The position numbers and the translations under genes were made by a program. The notes beneath the pieces were generated by a model. The model did not search any database, was not told where the DNA came from, and worked only from the letters and a program-made list of their open reading frames with translations. Positions 34,559-44,300 of a stretch of 64,000 nucleotides of DNA are shown piece after piece. The first letter of the stretch is position 1. Each line of letters begins with the position of its first letter. Source of the DNA: Flavobacteriaceae bacterium PS02338 (GTDB taxonomy: Bacteria; Bacteroidota; Bacteroidia; Sphingobacteriales; Sphingobacteriaceae); assembly GCA_029959615.1 (NCBI GenBank), contig JASCOD010000001.1:558001-622000 (forward strand). Direction: 5' to 3'.

Positions 34559-35746
34559 TTAAACTACTCTTACCAATAAACCTTTCAAATACTCTCCTTC
34601 TGGGAAGGATAATCTTACTGGGTGGTCTTCTGGTTGACAAAACTGCTTAATAATTTGCACTTCTTTGCCTGCATCTAAAGCTGCCCAAGCAATAATTTGT
34701 TTGAAAGTATCGATATCTACCGCACCCGAGCAAGAAAAAGTAGCCAGTAATCCACCACTTTCTAACAATAATAACCCGCGACGATTTAAATCTTTATAAG
34801 CTCTTGCTGCCCTATCTAACGCAGAACGAGAAGGCGCATATTTTGGTGGGTCTAGCACCACCACATCAAACTTTTTCCCTTCATCATTAAATTGACGAAG
34901 TTGTTTATTCACATCACTTTGTATGGCGGTATGTTTGCTTGCATCAAATTTATTTAGGTTGATGTTTTGCTTTAAAGTTTCGATGGCTAAAGCCGAGCTA
35001 TCCACAGAAGTCACTTCCGCAGCCTCTTGAGCAAATGCATTTAAACTAAAACCACCGCTGTAGCTAAAGCAATCTAAAACTGATTTTCCTTTGGTGTAAG
35101 ATGCCAATATTTTTCTATTATCACGTTGATCGCAATAGAAACCAGATTTTTGCCCTTCGGCGATGTTGATATGGTACAAAATTCCGTTCTCTTTCACTTC
35201 GATAAATTCAGCTGGAGTTTCTCCCCAAAGCAAACCATTTTCGGCTGTAATTCCCTCGTGGGTACGGGCAGTGGCATCGCTCCTATCGAAGATCCCTTTG
35301 GGTTGTAAAAGCTTCACCAAAACAGCAATGATGACATCTTTCGCTTTCTCAATGCCAGAACTTAATATCTGTAGAGAAAGAAAATCTGCATAGCGGTCTA
35401 CAATTAGACCCGGTAAAAAATCAGCTTCGCTAAAAACCAAACGACTAGCAGTAGTTTGCTTGTCTGTTAACAGATGCGAGCGACCAGCAATGGCAGTTTT
35501 AATTTTCTGTTCGTACCAATCAGCGTCAATAACCACTTCTTCATTCCACTCTATTAACCTAACCGCTACACGAGATTGGTCATTGTAGTAACCATAAGCT
35601 AAAAAATCTCCATTTGCATCTACCAAACGAACGACATCTCCGTTTTCAGGTTTCCCCTTCACTTTATCCAATGCACCAGAAAACACCCAAGGATGACGCT
35701 GATAAACTGCTTTTTCCTTACCTTTTTTTAGCTTGATTTCTACCAT
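34559..35746 (-). CDS. 23S rRNA (cytosine-5)-methyltransferase RlmI-like, class I SAM-dependent
   Basis: 395 residues from the ATG at 35746. A longer reading to 35791 would run into a dispersed repeat and is rejected. A PUA-type RNA-binding domain (about 1-75, VEIKLKKGKEKAVYQRHPWVF) precedes the methyltransferase (about 180-395), with DCFSYSGGFSLNAF for SAM, and VVLDPPKYAPSR and FSCSGAVD as the catalytic region. It most likely methylates a cytosine of 23S rRNA, as RlmI does (C1962 in E. coli). The site used here is inferred from the family. Confidence 0.91.
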   Translation of the reverse strand: MVEIKLKKGKEKAVYQRHPWVFSGALDKVKGKPENGDVVRLVDANGDFLAYGYYNDQSRVAVRLIEWNEEVVIDADWYEQKIKTAIAGRSHLLTDKQTTASRLVFSEADFLPGLIVDRYADFLSLQILSSGIEKAKDVIIAVLVKLLQPKGIFDRSDATARTHEGITAENGLLWGETPAEFIEVKENGILYHINIAEGQKSGFYCDQRDNRKILASYTKGKSVLDCFSYSGGFSLNAFAQEAAEVTSVDSSALAIETLKQNINLNKFDASKHTAIQSDVNKQLRQFNDEGKKFDVVVLDPPKYAPSRSALDRAARAYKDLNRRGLLLLESGGLLATFSCSGAVDIDTFKQIIAWAALDAGKEVQIIKQFCQPEDHPVRLSFPEGEYLKGLLVRVV

Positions 35747-35775
35747 GCGACAAAGGTAATAAAAACAAGTTCTAT

Positions 35776-35806
35776 AACCACAAAGACACAAAGAGCACCG
35801 AGAAAT
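35776..35806 (+). repeat. AACCACAAAGACACAAAGAG dispersed repeat, copy 1
   Basis: AACCACAAAGACACAAAGAG followed by CACCGAGAAAT agrees at 28 of 31 positions with the copy at 57506-57536. An inverted copy follows at 35842-35868, so the pair can form a large hairpin. It sits in the divergent spacer between the rlmI-like gene and csaA. Confidence 0.6.
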
Positions 35807-35841
35807 AGGAAAAACTTAAAAGCTCCAATCTTAGAATAAAT

Positions 35842-35868
35842 CTTTGTGTACTTCGTGTCTTGGTGGTT
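35842..35868 (-). repeat. AACCACCAAGACAC dispersed repeat, inverted copy 2
   Basis: On the minus strand this reads AACCACCAAGACACGAAGTA followed by CACAAAG. Its first 14 bases are identical to the start of the copy at 57506. With copy 1 it makes an imperfect inverted pair around a 35-nt loop. Confidence 0.55.
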
Positions 35869-35886
35869 TAATATTATTTTTACCAA

Positions 35887-36222
35887 ATGGAAGAAATCAC
35901 TTGGAACGATTTTGAGAAAGTAGAATTAAGAGTAGGAACTATTATCGAAGCTTTTGAATATCCCGAAGCAAGAAAACCAGCATACAAGGTAAAAGTAGAT
36001 TTTGGCGAATTGGGCATTAAAATGAGCAGTGCACAAATCACTAAACATTACACTTTAGAAGCATTAATTGGCAGACAAATCATCGGCGTAGTCAATTTTC
36101 CCAAAAAGCAGATTGGTAAATTCATGAGCGAGTTTTTAGTAACTGGATTTGCCGATGAAAATGGAGATATTGTACTGAGTACAGTTGAAAGAAAAGTACC
36201 AAATGGAAGTAAATTAATCTAG
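35887..36222 (+). CDS. csaA: tRNA-binding protein CsaA-like
   Basis: 111 residues, a single OB-fold domain. The motif set ELRVGTIIEAF, KVDFGELGIKMSSAQIT, GVVNFPKKQIG and MSEFLVTGF is that of CsaA, a homodimeric tRNA-binding/export-associated chaperone. Length matches. It is cytoplasmic with no signal peptide. A dispersed-repeat pair lies just upstream and another inverted repeat just downstream. Confidence 0.92.
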   Translation: MEEITWNDFEKVELRVGTIIEAFEYPEARKPAYKVKVDFGELGIKMSSAQITKHYTLEALIGRQIIGVVNFPKKQIGKFMSEFLVTGFADENGDIVLSTVERKVPNGSKLI

Positions 36223-36225
36223 AAC

Positions 36226-36291
36226 AAAGAGTAAGGAACAAGGATAAAAGACCGATATGTATAAACGCCACATCTTTGTTCCTTGTTCTTT
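36226..36291. repeat. Long inverted repeat between csaA and tadA
   Basis: Bases 36226-36244 pair with 36273-36291 over 19 positions, three of them G-T wobbles (core AAGGAACAAGGA with TCTTTGTTCCTT). The loop is 28 nt. No long T-run follows, though TATTCC does. It may end the csaA transcript or be a dispersed palindromic element. Confidence 0.5.
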
Positions 36292-36309
36292 ATTCCAAAA
36301 ATATAAAGC

Positions 36310-36789
36310 ATGAGTTTCTATAATTTCGAAGAAAACGCAAACCCGCAGCAAGAAGACGAACACTACATGCGTTTAGCTTTAAACGAGGCAAAAAAAGCTT
36401 ATGATGCGCAGGAAATTCCAATCGGAGCGGTAATTGTTTGCAAAGGGAAAGTAATTGGCAGAGGCTACAACCTTACAGAGCAACTAAATGATGTAACTGC
36501 ACATGCCGAAATGCAAGCTTTTACCGCAGCAGCTCAAACCTTAGGTGGGAAATACCTTAAAGATTGCACTTTGTATGTTACCATAGAACCTTGTGTAATG
36601 TGTGCAGGTGCCAGCTACTGGACACAAATTAGCCGTGTAGTTTACGGAGCAAAGGAAGAAAAACGTGGATTTACTAAAGTAGGGCAAAACCTTTTACACC
36701 CCAAAACGTTGTTAACTGGAGGTATTTTGTCCGAGGAGTGCGGAAGTCTCATGTCGGCGTTTTTTATCAATAAACGCAAACAAAGTTGA
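36310..36789 (+). CDS. tadA: tRNA-specific adenosine deaminase TadA-like (nucleoside deaminase)
   Basis: 159 residues. The zinc-dependent deaminase motifs are AHAE (His65, Glu67) and PCVMC (Cys95, Cys98). The family makes inosine at the wobble base of tRNA-Arg(ACG). The N-terminus is a short, acidic extension before MRLALNEAKKA. TadA is the likeliest identity, since it is usually the single essential member, but a guanine deaminase relative cannot be excluded from sequence alone. SodA follows after 79 bp with its own promoter. Confidence 0.88.
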   Translation: MSFYNFEENANPQQEDEHYMRLALNEAKKAYDAQEIPIGAVIVCKGKVIGRGYNLTEQLNDVTAHAEMQAFTAAAQTLGGKYLKDCTLYVTIEPCVMCAGASYWTQISRVVYGAKEEKRGFTKVGQNLLHPKTLLTGGILSEECGSLMSAFFINKRKQS

Positions 36790-36796
36790 CAAACAT

Positions 36797-36838
36797 TTGA
36801 ACAAAACTTAACCTATCTCTATTATATTTGTAGAGATA
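36797..36838 (+). promoter_or_regulatory. sodA promoter with an inverted repeat flanking the -7 box
   Basis: TTG (36797-36799), 23 nt, then TATATTTG (36823-36830) fits the Bacteroidota TTG/TAnnTTTG promoter. The -7 box is framed by an exact 8-bp inverted repeat, TATCTCTA (36814-36821) and TAGAGATA (36831-36838). A protein bound there would cover the -7 box, a natural arrangement for a repressor. It lies about 30 bp before the sodA ATG. Confidence 0.6.
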
Positions 36839-36868
36839 ACATTTTAAATAACCCTTAATCTATACATT

Positions 36869-37483
36869 ATGGCATTTGAATTACCTGCGTTAGCATACGC
36901 AACAGACGCATTAGAACCACATATCGACAAAGCAACCATGGAAATTCACCATGGCAAACACCACCAAGCTTATGTTACCAACTTAAACAAAGCTTTAGAA
37001 GGTAAACCAGAGGCTAACAATAGCATCGAAGATATCGTTAAAAACATCTCAAAATATCCAGCTGCAGTACGCAACAACGGCGGTGGTCACTATAATCACT
37101 CATTGTTCTGGACAGTTTTAGGTCCAAATAAAGGCGGCGAGCCAACTGGCGATTTAGCAAAGGCAATCAACGAAGCTTTCGGTTCTTTCGCAGATTTCAA
37201 AACTAAAATTCAAGATGCTGGTGCAACTCGTTTTGGTTCTGGTTGGGCTTGGCTTTCTGTAGGTGCTGATGGCAAATTGGTAGTTTCTTCTACGCCAAAT
37301 CAAGATAATCCGTTAATGGACATCGCTGAAGTAAAAGGTACACCTATCTTCGGTATCGACGTTTGGGAGCATGCTTATTACTTAAAATACCAAAATAAAC
37401 GCCCTGATTATTTAGCGGCAATTTGGAACGTAGTAAACTGGGATGCAGTAGCGGAACGTTATAAAAAAGCATTAGGTAAATAA
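36869..37483 (+). CDS. sodA: Superoxide dismutase, Fe/Mn family, probably Mn type
   Basis: 204 residues, no signal peptide. Metal ligands are visible: His27 in MEIHHGKHH, the His in [11 protein letters not shown], and the Asp and His in IDVWEHAYY. The GGGHYNHS and STPNQDNP stretches resemble manganese enzymes (Gln supplied from the C-terminal domain) rather than iron ones. It converts superoxide to peroxide and oxygen in the cytoplasm. It has its own promoter with an inverted repeat over the -7 box and a strong terminator, hence a single-gene transcript. Confidence 0.96.
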   Translation: MAFELPALAYATDALEPHIDKATMEIHHGKHHQAYVTNLNKALEGKPEANNSIEDIVKNISKYPAAVRNNGGGHYNHSLFWTVLGPNKGGEPTGDLAKAINEAFGSFADFKTKIQDAGATRFGSGWAWLSVGADGKLVVSSTPNQDNPLMDIAEVKGTPIFGIDVWEHAYYLKYQNKRPDYLAAIWNVVNWDAVAERYKKALGK

Positions 37484-37512
37484 TTCAATTTTTCTTTTTA
37501 GAAAAGCAATAT

Positions 37513-37545
37513 AAGCGGGGCATCGGTTACGATAGTCCCGCTTTT
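37513..37545 (+). terminator. Terminator after sodA
   Basis: AAGCGGG (37513-37519) pairs with CCCGCTT (37537-37543), with an inner ATCG/CGAT helix, then TTTT after the stem. It is GC-rich compared with its surroundings, as expected for an intrinsic terminator. Confidence 0.7.
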
Positions 37546-37609
37546 CGTTATCATATTTTGTCGATAAAAATTGGGACGGGTAATCGAAGCGTTTACTTGT
37601 TAACCTAAA

Positions 37610-37630
37610 ATCCTTCAACAAGCGAAGGAT
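37610..37630. repeat. ATCCTTC/GAAGGAT hairpin element
   Basis: ATCCTTC (37610-37616) and GAAGGAT (37624-37630) frame an AACAAGC loop, followed by GACAATC. It resembles other short palindromic spacer elements in this window, but only one copy is seen. Confidence 0.35.
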
Positions 37631-37739
37631 GACAATCAAAAAGTATGAATACTTCAATCGAGGTTTACCACCAAAAGAAGTTACCCATAGGGTTTCCCAA
37701 AAATTTCCTAAATTGCATCTTCAAACAGTACTCAAGACA

Positions 37740-38186
37740 ATGAAAAAGTTTTTATCTGCTCTTTTCCTTTTTACAGTAGTTGCAATTTCTGCATTGGCAC
37801 AACCTAAAATGCCTACTCCAGAAGAGTTGGCAAAAAAGAATGTAGACGAATTGGAAACTCGTTTAAAGCTTACCTCTACACAAAAAGGCGTAATTTATAA
37901 CTATGCCTACAATTTGGCTAAAGAGCAGGTGGCCTTAATGAAAAAACAACAAGCTACAGGTTACAATGACGAAGAAGTGACTAAACTCTATCGTTTAAAT
38001 AATGAAACCAATAAAAACATCAAAGCTGTTTTAAAGCCAGAGCAAGTATTAGAATACGACAAAATTGTAGAAGAGCGTTTAGCCGGCATTGATCCTAAAA
38101 AGAAAAAGAAGAAGAAAAAAGGTGAAGAAGAGGAAAAAATTGTAGGTATAGAAGGCTTAAAATCGGTGAAAGCTGGGCAACCGTGA
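37740..38186 (+). CDS. Small exported protein with Lys-rich tail
   Basis: 148 residues from the ATG at 37740. The longer frame from 37629 has no export signal and runs through repeats, so it is rejected. The signal peptide ends ISALAQ. Mature residues about 25-110 are helical with RLKLTSTQKGVIYNYAYNLAKEQ, reminiscent of LTxxQ-type periplasmic stress proteins. A run of nine Lys and an acidic cluster follow near the C-terminus. The function is unknown. Its stop overlaps the next gene's GTG start (GTGA). Confidence 0.82.
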   Translation: MKKFLSALFLFTVVAISALAQPKMPTPEELAKKNVDELETRLKLTSTQKGVIYNYAYNLAKEQVALMKKQQATGYNDEEVTKLYRLNNETNKNIKAVLKPEQVLEYDKIVEERLAGIDPKKKKKKKKGEEEEKIVGIEGLKSVKAGQP

Positions 38187-38551
38187 GCTTACAGCTTTTA
38201 GATTATCTTCTTACATTTCTACACCTGCTCATTATTGGAGCCAATCTTTTTGCCTGGACCTGGAAGAAAACAAGAAAGTTGCACCTTTACATTGTTGGTA
38301 TTACCCTGTTTTGTTGGCTTATTTTAGGAATTTGGTATGGCATCGGCTACTGCCCCATCACCGAGTGGCAATGGCAAATAAAAAACGAACTGGGAGAAAC
38401 TAATCTGCCCAATTCATTTGTTAAATACTACTTAGATCAGCTAACCGGACAAAATATCCCCGATACGACAGTTGATATCATTACTCTGGTTTCCTTTCTC
38501 ATAGCGATCATCTGTTCTATTAGAATTAATTTCTTCAGAAAGCACAATTAG
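38183..38551 (+). CDS. DUF2784-like small membrane protein
   Basis: 122 residues, starting at a GTG overlapping the previous stop by 4 nt, which implies coupled translation. Three membrane spans are visible (about residues 7-25, 34-55 and 99-115). The family stretch WYGIGYCPITEWQWQIK, with its GYCP(I/L)T(D/E)WQW pattern, is typical of DUF2784. No enzymatic motif is known for this family. It shares an operon with the Lys-rich exported protein. Confidence 0.85.
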   Translation: MSLQLLDYLLTFLHLLIIGANLFAWTWKKTRKLHLYIVGITLFCWLILGIWYGIGYCPITEWQWQIKNELGETNLPNSFVKYYLDQLTGQNIPDTTVDIITLVSFLIAIICSIRINFFRKHN

Positions 38552-38555
38552 CTAC

Positions 38556-39026
38556 TTAAACCACCACGTTACTCTTTTCCTTAATATTTTCTTTTTCGCT
38601 ACTATAAAACTTATAGACATTGGTAATTTTCCACTCGCCATCTTTATCTCTTTCCAGCACCAAATAGTTCTTTTGCTGATCATTAACTGAAGTATAACTT
38701 ACATCAACTTGTGCCATTACTAAAGCATCCGTAGCTGTAATTATCTTAGCATTAATATTACAGTTCTGTTGTTTAATACCTTGGTTTTTTTTCATCTCTG
38801 CGAGTACAGCACTGGCACTATGTTTCACCACACGAACGTCTCTGTTAAAAGAAAACATAGCATCTTCACTTAATAAAGTCTTTAGCTTCTTATAATCGTT
38901 ATTTAGGTAACTATGCATAAAAGCATCAACTACATTTTGATAGGTTCCTATAGGTTTCTCCTTAGCCAAGCTGGTGTTTGCGATGGTCATACCTAGTATT
39001 AAAATCGCTAGAACTTTAAGTTTCAT
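38556..39026 (-). CDS. Exported NTF2-like (SnoaL/lumazine-binding-like) protein
   Basis: 156 residues. A signal peptide (about 1-21, ending TSLAK) precedes an NTF2-like fold: VVDAFMHSYLNNDYKKLKTLLSEDAMFSFN, then QVDVSYTSVNDQQKNYLVLERDKDGEWKITNVYKF. This fold can bind small hydrophobic molecules or act as an enzyme, but here no catalytic residues stand out. The upstream copy of the AAAACACCT motif (39075-39095) links it to the SusC/D locus that ends at 39204. Confidence 0.82.
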   Translation of the reverse strand: MKLKVLAILILGMTIANTSLAKEKPIGTYQNVVDAFMHSYLNNDYKKLKTLLSEDAMFSFNRDVRVVKHSASAVLAEMKKNQGIKQQNCNINAKIITATDALVMAQVDVSYTSVNDQQKNYLVLERDKDGEWKITNVYKFYSSEKENIKEKSNVVV

Positions 39027-39074
39027 ATTTTGTATGTTTTATGAATTAAAGCTCGGCTTAAATCTATTTAATCG

Positions 39075-39095
39075 ATATGCAAAAAACACCTATAG
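39075..39095. promoter_or_regulatory. ATATGC/AAAACACCT motif, copy upstream of the NTF2-like gene
   Basis: ATATGCAAAAAACACCTATA shares ATATGC, two variable bases and AAAACACCT with the copy at 44920, agreeing at 16 of 21 aligned positions. It lies 49-69 nt upstream of the minus-strand start at 39026. A candidate operator for the AraC regulator at 44945. Confidence 0.4.
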
Positions 39096-39115
39096 TACTG
39101 AGTAACAGAAATGTT

Positions 39116-39150
39116 GAAAAACGAAAGACAAGCTTAATGCTTGCCTTTCG
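39116..39150 (-). terminator. Terminator of the second SusC/SusD operon
   Basis: On the minus strand CGAAAG-G-CAAGC pairs with GCTTG-T-CTTTCG (39122-39150) and is followed by TTTTTC. It lies 54 bp beyond the stop of the lipoprotein gene. Confidence 0.7.
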
Positions 39151-39203
39151 AGAATACCTGAAAAAGTATTTTATAGTGAGAGCGTCTCTTTAAGCATGAG
39201 TAA

Positions 39204-39719
39204 CTATGCTGCCACCGTATAAATCAATGTTATGGCATAAGGTGCTGCGTTTAAAACTGCTGCCTGTTCTGAAATAACTGTTCCGCTTTTTAACGTAACT
39301 ACAATACGAAACACAAACCGATCACCTACGGCTATATTAGCTGTAGTTACTCCATTAGCAGCAAAAAGCGTAGTTAATGCATTCAAAGATGTCGTATAAT
39401 TTTTAGGCCATGTAGTAAGCTCATCATACTTCTGTGTAAAAGCTGTAACATTGGGTGTCGCTGCTTTTCTGTAGTCTACCATAACACTTACAGATTGTAC
39501 GTTTCCACTTTCGATCACTTTCAGTAAAAATGCATCTGTTGTAGCTGGCGTAGCTTTACTAAAAGAAAAAGTATTATATGTGGCCGCTGTTGTACCTGTA
39601 GCCGCAGTTCTAGTAAACTGCGCATTTGCAGAGTTCTCAAATTCAGGATAGCGGTCTTTCTTGCAAGAGGCAAATCCAACTGCAAGAGTTATCATAAAGA
39701 AAATCTTAAAATATTTCAT
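39204..39719 (-). CDS. Lipoprotein of the second SusC/D operon, unknown function
   Basis: 171 residues. The signal peptide ends in the lipobox VGFASC, followed by KKDR, so it is a lipoprotein (Cys near residue 19). The mature part is Thr/Ala-rich with beta strands (VQSVSVMVDYRKAA and FVFRIVVTLKSG), compatible with a small beta-sandwich on the cell surface. It begins 11 bp after susD, hence the third gene of that operon, and may help bind the same ligand. No named family recognised. Confidence 0.8.
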   Translation of the reverse strand: MKYFKIFFMITLAVGFASCKKDRYPEFENSANAQFTRTAATGTTAATYNTFSFSKATPATTDAFLLKVIESGNVQSVSVMVDYRKAATPNVTAFTQKYDELTTWPKNYTTSLNALTTLFAANGVTTANIAVGDRFVFRIVVTLKSGTVISEQAAVLNAAPYAITLIYTVAA

Positions 39720-39730
39720 GTTTAATAAAA

Positions 39731-41338
39731 TTAAGGAGCCCAGAAAATTTTAGTTGTATAGACACTTGGTTGGCCAGGGAAATTCGCATTAGAGCTTCTC
39801 TCTGAGTCGGGATATGGCAACCTATACGGGAAACTTCTATCACTTACAACTTCTGGATCAGCTGCACCAGTCACATCTGGAAGTACTGGAAATCCAGTAC
39901 GACGGTAATCTGTGTAGGCATCCATGCCATAACCAAAACTAGCAATCCACTTTTGCCTAATAATGATCTCCAATTTTGCCTGATTTCCCGCCGCTGCATT
40001 GAAAGCAGTAATCACTGCATTTACATACGTATCTCTAGCTGCATTACTAATTGAGGGTATCGTCTGAACTGACGCCGGCACAGCTGCCGCCTGCTTATTT
40101 ATTTTTGCAAACTGCTCTTCAATTGCCTGTTTCAAAAGTGTTGCCGGATCTCCAGTTGTACCTAATATTAAAGCAGACTCTGCTAGTATGAATTTAACTT
40201 GATAAGAAGTTAACACACGAACTGGTCCATCACCAGGTGCGTTGGTTAACGTACCTGTACCTCCTTGTCCATCATCATAGCGCCCTCCAACAGGAAATAA
40301 TCCTATTAAAGATTGAAAGTTTCTTTGATCTTGGTTCCTATTTGGTCCTTTTGAAGCAAAACGAACAGACAAGAAACGACCATCTCTATAATCTATTGGA
40401 TTAGTTGGGTTATTGGTAGGTGTTAACTGATTGTATATATAGTAAGGCAGTCTCGGATCCGATGAATTCTTAAGGATATTATAAAAATATGGACTTACAT
40501 TACTTTCTCTCTGCGCAGCAGAATTATAGTTGGCAAAGAACCCGATGTTTCTATTTTCTGGAGCTGTAGATGTCCCAAAGCGTAATTGAAAATCATCAGC
40601 ATCAGCACTGATAAGATTATTCTCAGCTATTAGTGCATTGATTTCTGCGGTAACATTTTGTTTTAAACGGATTTGATTATACAATTTTAGTTTAATACTA
40701 TTCGCCAACTTTACCCATTTTGTACGATCTCCAGCATAAATAAGATCACTTGTAGAGTTGGGAGATATAGATGAAGCAGCAGCATTTAGGTTTGTTTTTG
40801 CCTCATTTAAGAGTCTAAACAAATCTTGATAAATTGTAGCCGCATCATCAAACTTAGGAGACAAATTCCCATTACCTTTTAGCGCATCACTATAAGGTAC
40901 GTTCCCAAACATATCTACCAAAATACTGAATAAGTAAGCCTGTTGCACCTGGGCAACACCCACAAAATGAGGTGCATTTTGAGCTTTTCCTTTTTCAATG
41001 ATAGTCTGGAGATCGTTTAATACACCGGGATACAGGCCATATCCAGCACCGCTATAGCCCCAGGCATTTTGAAAAGACGTTGGCTCAACAATGTAATCAC
41101 CTACACGTGAATTCACAATTTGATGAATGAATGTAGAGGCGGCAGAATTGATACCACCCACAGTCATACTAAGATTGAAAGTTACACCCCCTTCTGCAGC
41201 AGGCAGTATTTGAGTAAGAGGAAGATCTGTAGGGTTGTTAGGATCGGTGTTAATGTCAAGAAACTTCTTACACCCTCCGATAGTAGCAGATAGGGCTATA
41301 AGCGCTAACATTGCTAGTTTTTTATATCTTTTTTCCAT
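39731..41338 (-). CDS. SusD/RagB family lipoprotein (SusD-like type 2)
   Basis: 535 residues. Signal peptide with lipobox IGGC, then KKFLDINTDPNNPTD, the start usual for this branch of SusD. Helical repeats in the middle include QVQQAYLFSILVDMFGNVPYSDA, and the end contains IRQKWIASFGYGMDAYTDYRRTGFP. It caps the SusC barrel and captures nutrient outside the cell. It follows susC after 29 bp. The substrate class is not evident from neighbours, and no glycan enzyme is encoded here. Confidence 0.93.
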   Translation of the reverse strand: MEKRYKKLAMLALIALSATIGGCKKFLDINTDPNNPTDLPLTQILPAAEGGVTFNLSMTVGGINSAASTFIHQIVNSRVGDYIVEPTSFQNAWGYSGAGYGLYPGVLNDLQTIIEKGKAQNAPHFVGVAQVQQAYLFSILVDMFGNVPYSDALKGNGNLSPKFDDAATIYQDLFRLLNEAKTNLNAAASSISPNSTSDLIYAGDRTKWVKLANSIKLKLYNQIRLKQNVTAEINALIAENNLISADADDFQLRFGTSTAPENRNIGFFANYNSAAQRESNVSPYFYNILKNSSDPRLPYYIYNQLTPTNNPTNPIDYRDGRFLSVRFASKGPNRNQDQRNFQSLIGLFPVGGRYDDGQGGTGTLTNAPGDGPVRVLTSYQVKFILAESALILGTTGDPATLLKQAIEEQFAKINKQAAAVPASVQTIPSISNAARDTYVNAVITAFNAAAGNQAKLEIIIRQKWIASFGYGMDAYTDYRRTGFPVLPDVTGAADPEVVSDRSFPYRLPYPDSERSSNANFPGQPSVYTTKIFWAP

Positions 41339-41367
41339 TTGGATAAGTTTATCGAGTTAAATAATTA

Positions 41368-44300
41368 TTAGAAGGTAAGTCTCAAATTCACCCCAAACCT
41401 TTTAGTGTTTGGCGCATTCGTATATTCTATACCTGAAATATTTCTGGTATCTCCCGAGCCATAAGTACTGGTTTCTGGGTCGAAATTGGTTCCTTTAGGG
41501 AAATTAGGAGCGTAGAAAAAGAGATTACGTGCCGTAAAAGAGATATTAGCTCCAGAAATTCGCATTTTACCCAACCATGATTTAGGAAGGTTATAACCTA
41601 AAGTAACCTCTCTTAATCTGAGTACACTACCGTCGAAAACCAACATTTCGGATATACCACTAACACCCGCCGTATTAAAATAAAAATCGTTGGCAGTTGT
41701 ATGTACTTGGTTTGGTATTTTATTTCCGTTCGCATCCAAAATCGGCTGTAATGTCGTTGGATCTCCGTAGTAACCCCTAATAATCTTAGGCGTTAAACGA
41801 TCTTCTGTATCAGTAGTTACACCACGTCCCAATAATTGACCTACTGTAGCAGAATACAAATCACCGCCATGTCTATAGTCAACAAGGAATGAAAAAGATA
41901 GTCCCTTATATGAAAACGTATTGGTTAAACCAGTAATAAACTTTGGATTAGGGTCTCCTATGATCTGAGCAGCTTCCCTAATCATTAAACCAGTAGTTCT
42001 GTTAATTAAGAAATTACCTTCAGAGTCTTTAGCCGCACGAGTACCCAACATAATACCGTAAGGCTGTCCAGGTCTTAACACGACAGCTGGATCACCAAAA
42101 CCAGGAACTACAGAAATTTCATTTAAACCTTCTGTTAGGCTTACCACCATGTTTCTGTTGCGAGAGAACACCCCATAAATATTCCAGCTAAAGCCTTTCG
42201 AATTTCTAAATGGATTCAAATCCAAGCCAAGCTCGATTCCTTTATTAGTCATCTCACCGAAATTGGTAATTTTTCCAGTAAAGCCTGTAGAACCAGGAAT
42301 AGTAACCAATGCTATTTGGTTCGTTGATTTTTTACTGTAGTAGGTAAAATCAACTCCAATCCTATCGTTTAAAAATCTTAGCTCCGTACCAATCTCACTT
42401 TCTGTAGAGAACTCGGGAGTTAAATTAGGATCAGCAAGCGTATTGCCCACAGTACCAGCAGAAGTACCTAAGAATGGAAATGTTAAGTTACTTGCATTAT
42501 TTCCCAATGAAGGATTCACCGTAAAAGTAGGTATTAAACTATACGGACTTGCATCGTTTCCAACTTTAGCCCAGTTAGCACGGATTTTACCGTATGAGAG
42601 CCAAGGTGTTTTATCCCTAATTAGTTCTGAAAATACAAAAGAACCATTAACTGATGGATAAAAGAAACTACTATTTGCCTTAGGCAAGGTAGACGACCAG
42701 TCATTTCTTCCCGTAAAGTTTAAGAACAGGAAATTTTTATAATCGAACTGAATATCAGCAAAAGCGCCCACTAATCTTCTACGGGCGTAACCGCCGCCAT
42801 TGGGTATTACATTCGCCGTATTATCAATATCGTCAATATCGAAAACAACCATATTAGTTCCAACAACCGACTGTCTGTCGCTGGTACGCTGATTAACGTT
42901 ATGACCTACAATACCTTTAAATTTAAGATCAGAAGTTATGCTTTTAGTAACGGTTGCTAAGAAAGTAGATTCTATCTCTTGGTTATAAATATCATCATCT
43001 GTTACTTCACCAATACCACTTGCACCAACAGAGCCTCTTCTGATAGTTCTTATACGACTATCTGTATATTGGTTTAAACCAATGCGATAGTTAAAGCTTA
43101 ACCAACTCAACGCATCATAATTAAATCCAACGTTACCGTAAGTTCTGTTTACATTGCTTTTATAGGTATTGTTTCTGATAGACCAATAAGGATTATCTAC
43201 ACCAGCCACAGGAAACATTTGTCCCAATGTTACTGGATTTTGATAAGGCATCATGTTAAAATCTGAAAGATTCCAGTTTCTGGCAAAATACAAAGTACGA
43301 GCAAAAGCCGATGCTTGACCAACACCATTTTGAGCTCCCAAGATCAATCCGTCTTGTTTTGAGTTAACATAAGATAAAGTACCGAAAGCACTTAATTTAT
43401 CATTTAGCTTTAAATTACCTCCGATATTAATCGTTGTACGGGTAAAATCAGAAAAATCAATTACACCATCGTTTTTACTTTGAGAGGCTGAAATAGAGTA
43501 ATTGCCTTTATCACCTCCACTGCTAACAGCGACCTGATTCTCCAAGACACTTCCTGTTTGAAAAAAGTCTTTAACATTGTTTGAATAAGCTTGGTAAGGC
43601 GTGGTTGTTCCCACAGGAAACTGTGAAAATGCAGCATTACCTGCATACCAGTGCGGAACGGTACCATTAGTTACACCATTACCCTGAGGATATGAGCTCG
43701 CAGCATTAAAAGCTGGCCCCCAGCTACCATTTGCATTCGAGTAATTAAACTCCGACCCCGCGCCATAAGTATTTTGATAATCTGGCAAACCAGACACTTT
43801 TTCAACAGCATAAGATCCACTGTAAGTAATGCCAAGTCCCTTGTTCCCTCCCTTTTTTCCTGCTTTTGTAGTGATAACAATAACACCATTTGCAGCTCTT
43901 GAACCATAAAGGGCCGCCGCCGCTGCACTTTTTAGCACCTCCATGCTTTCGATGTTATTGGGATCCAAATCCACAGCACGATTAGAAACAGCATTGTTAT
44001 TTACCAATGTAGAGGCTCCAGATTGATTAGATGAATTGTCGAATGGAACACCATCTACAATTATCAAAGGTTTTGTGTTACCTAAAAATGAAGAGTTACC
44101 ACGAATGGTGATGTTCGTAGCACTACCGGGTACACCATTAGATGCAATAATGTTTACCCCAGCAACCTTTCCTGTCATTGCCCTTAGTGGGTCTGGCTCT
44201 GATTTCTGAGCCAAATCACTGTTCTTTAAAACAGAAGAAGTATAACCTAAAGATTTTGATTTACGCTCAATACCAAAAGATGTAACCACAATTTCGCTAA

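Noticed and set aside
35747..35791. Upstream start for the rlmI-like gene
   Set aside because: The extra 15 residues are encoded by a dispersed repeat; the PUA domain begins at the ATG at 35746.
37629..37739. Upstream start for the Lys-rich exported protein
   Set aside because: The extension has no export signal and overlaps a hairpin repeat; a signal peptide starts at 37740.
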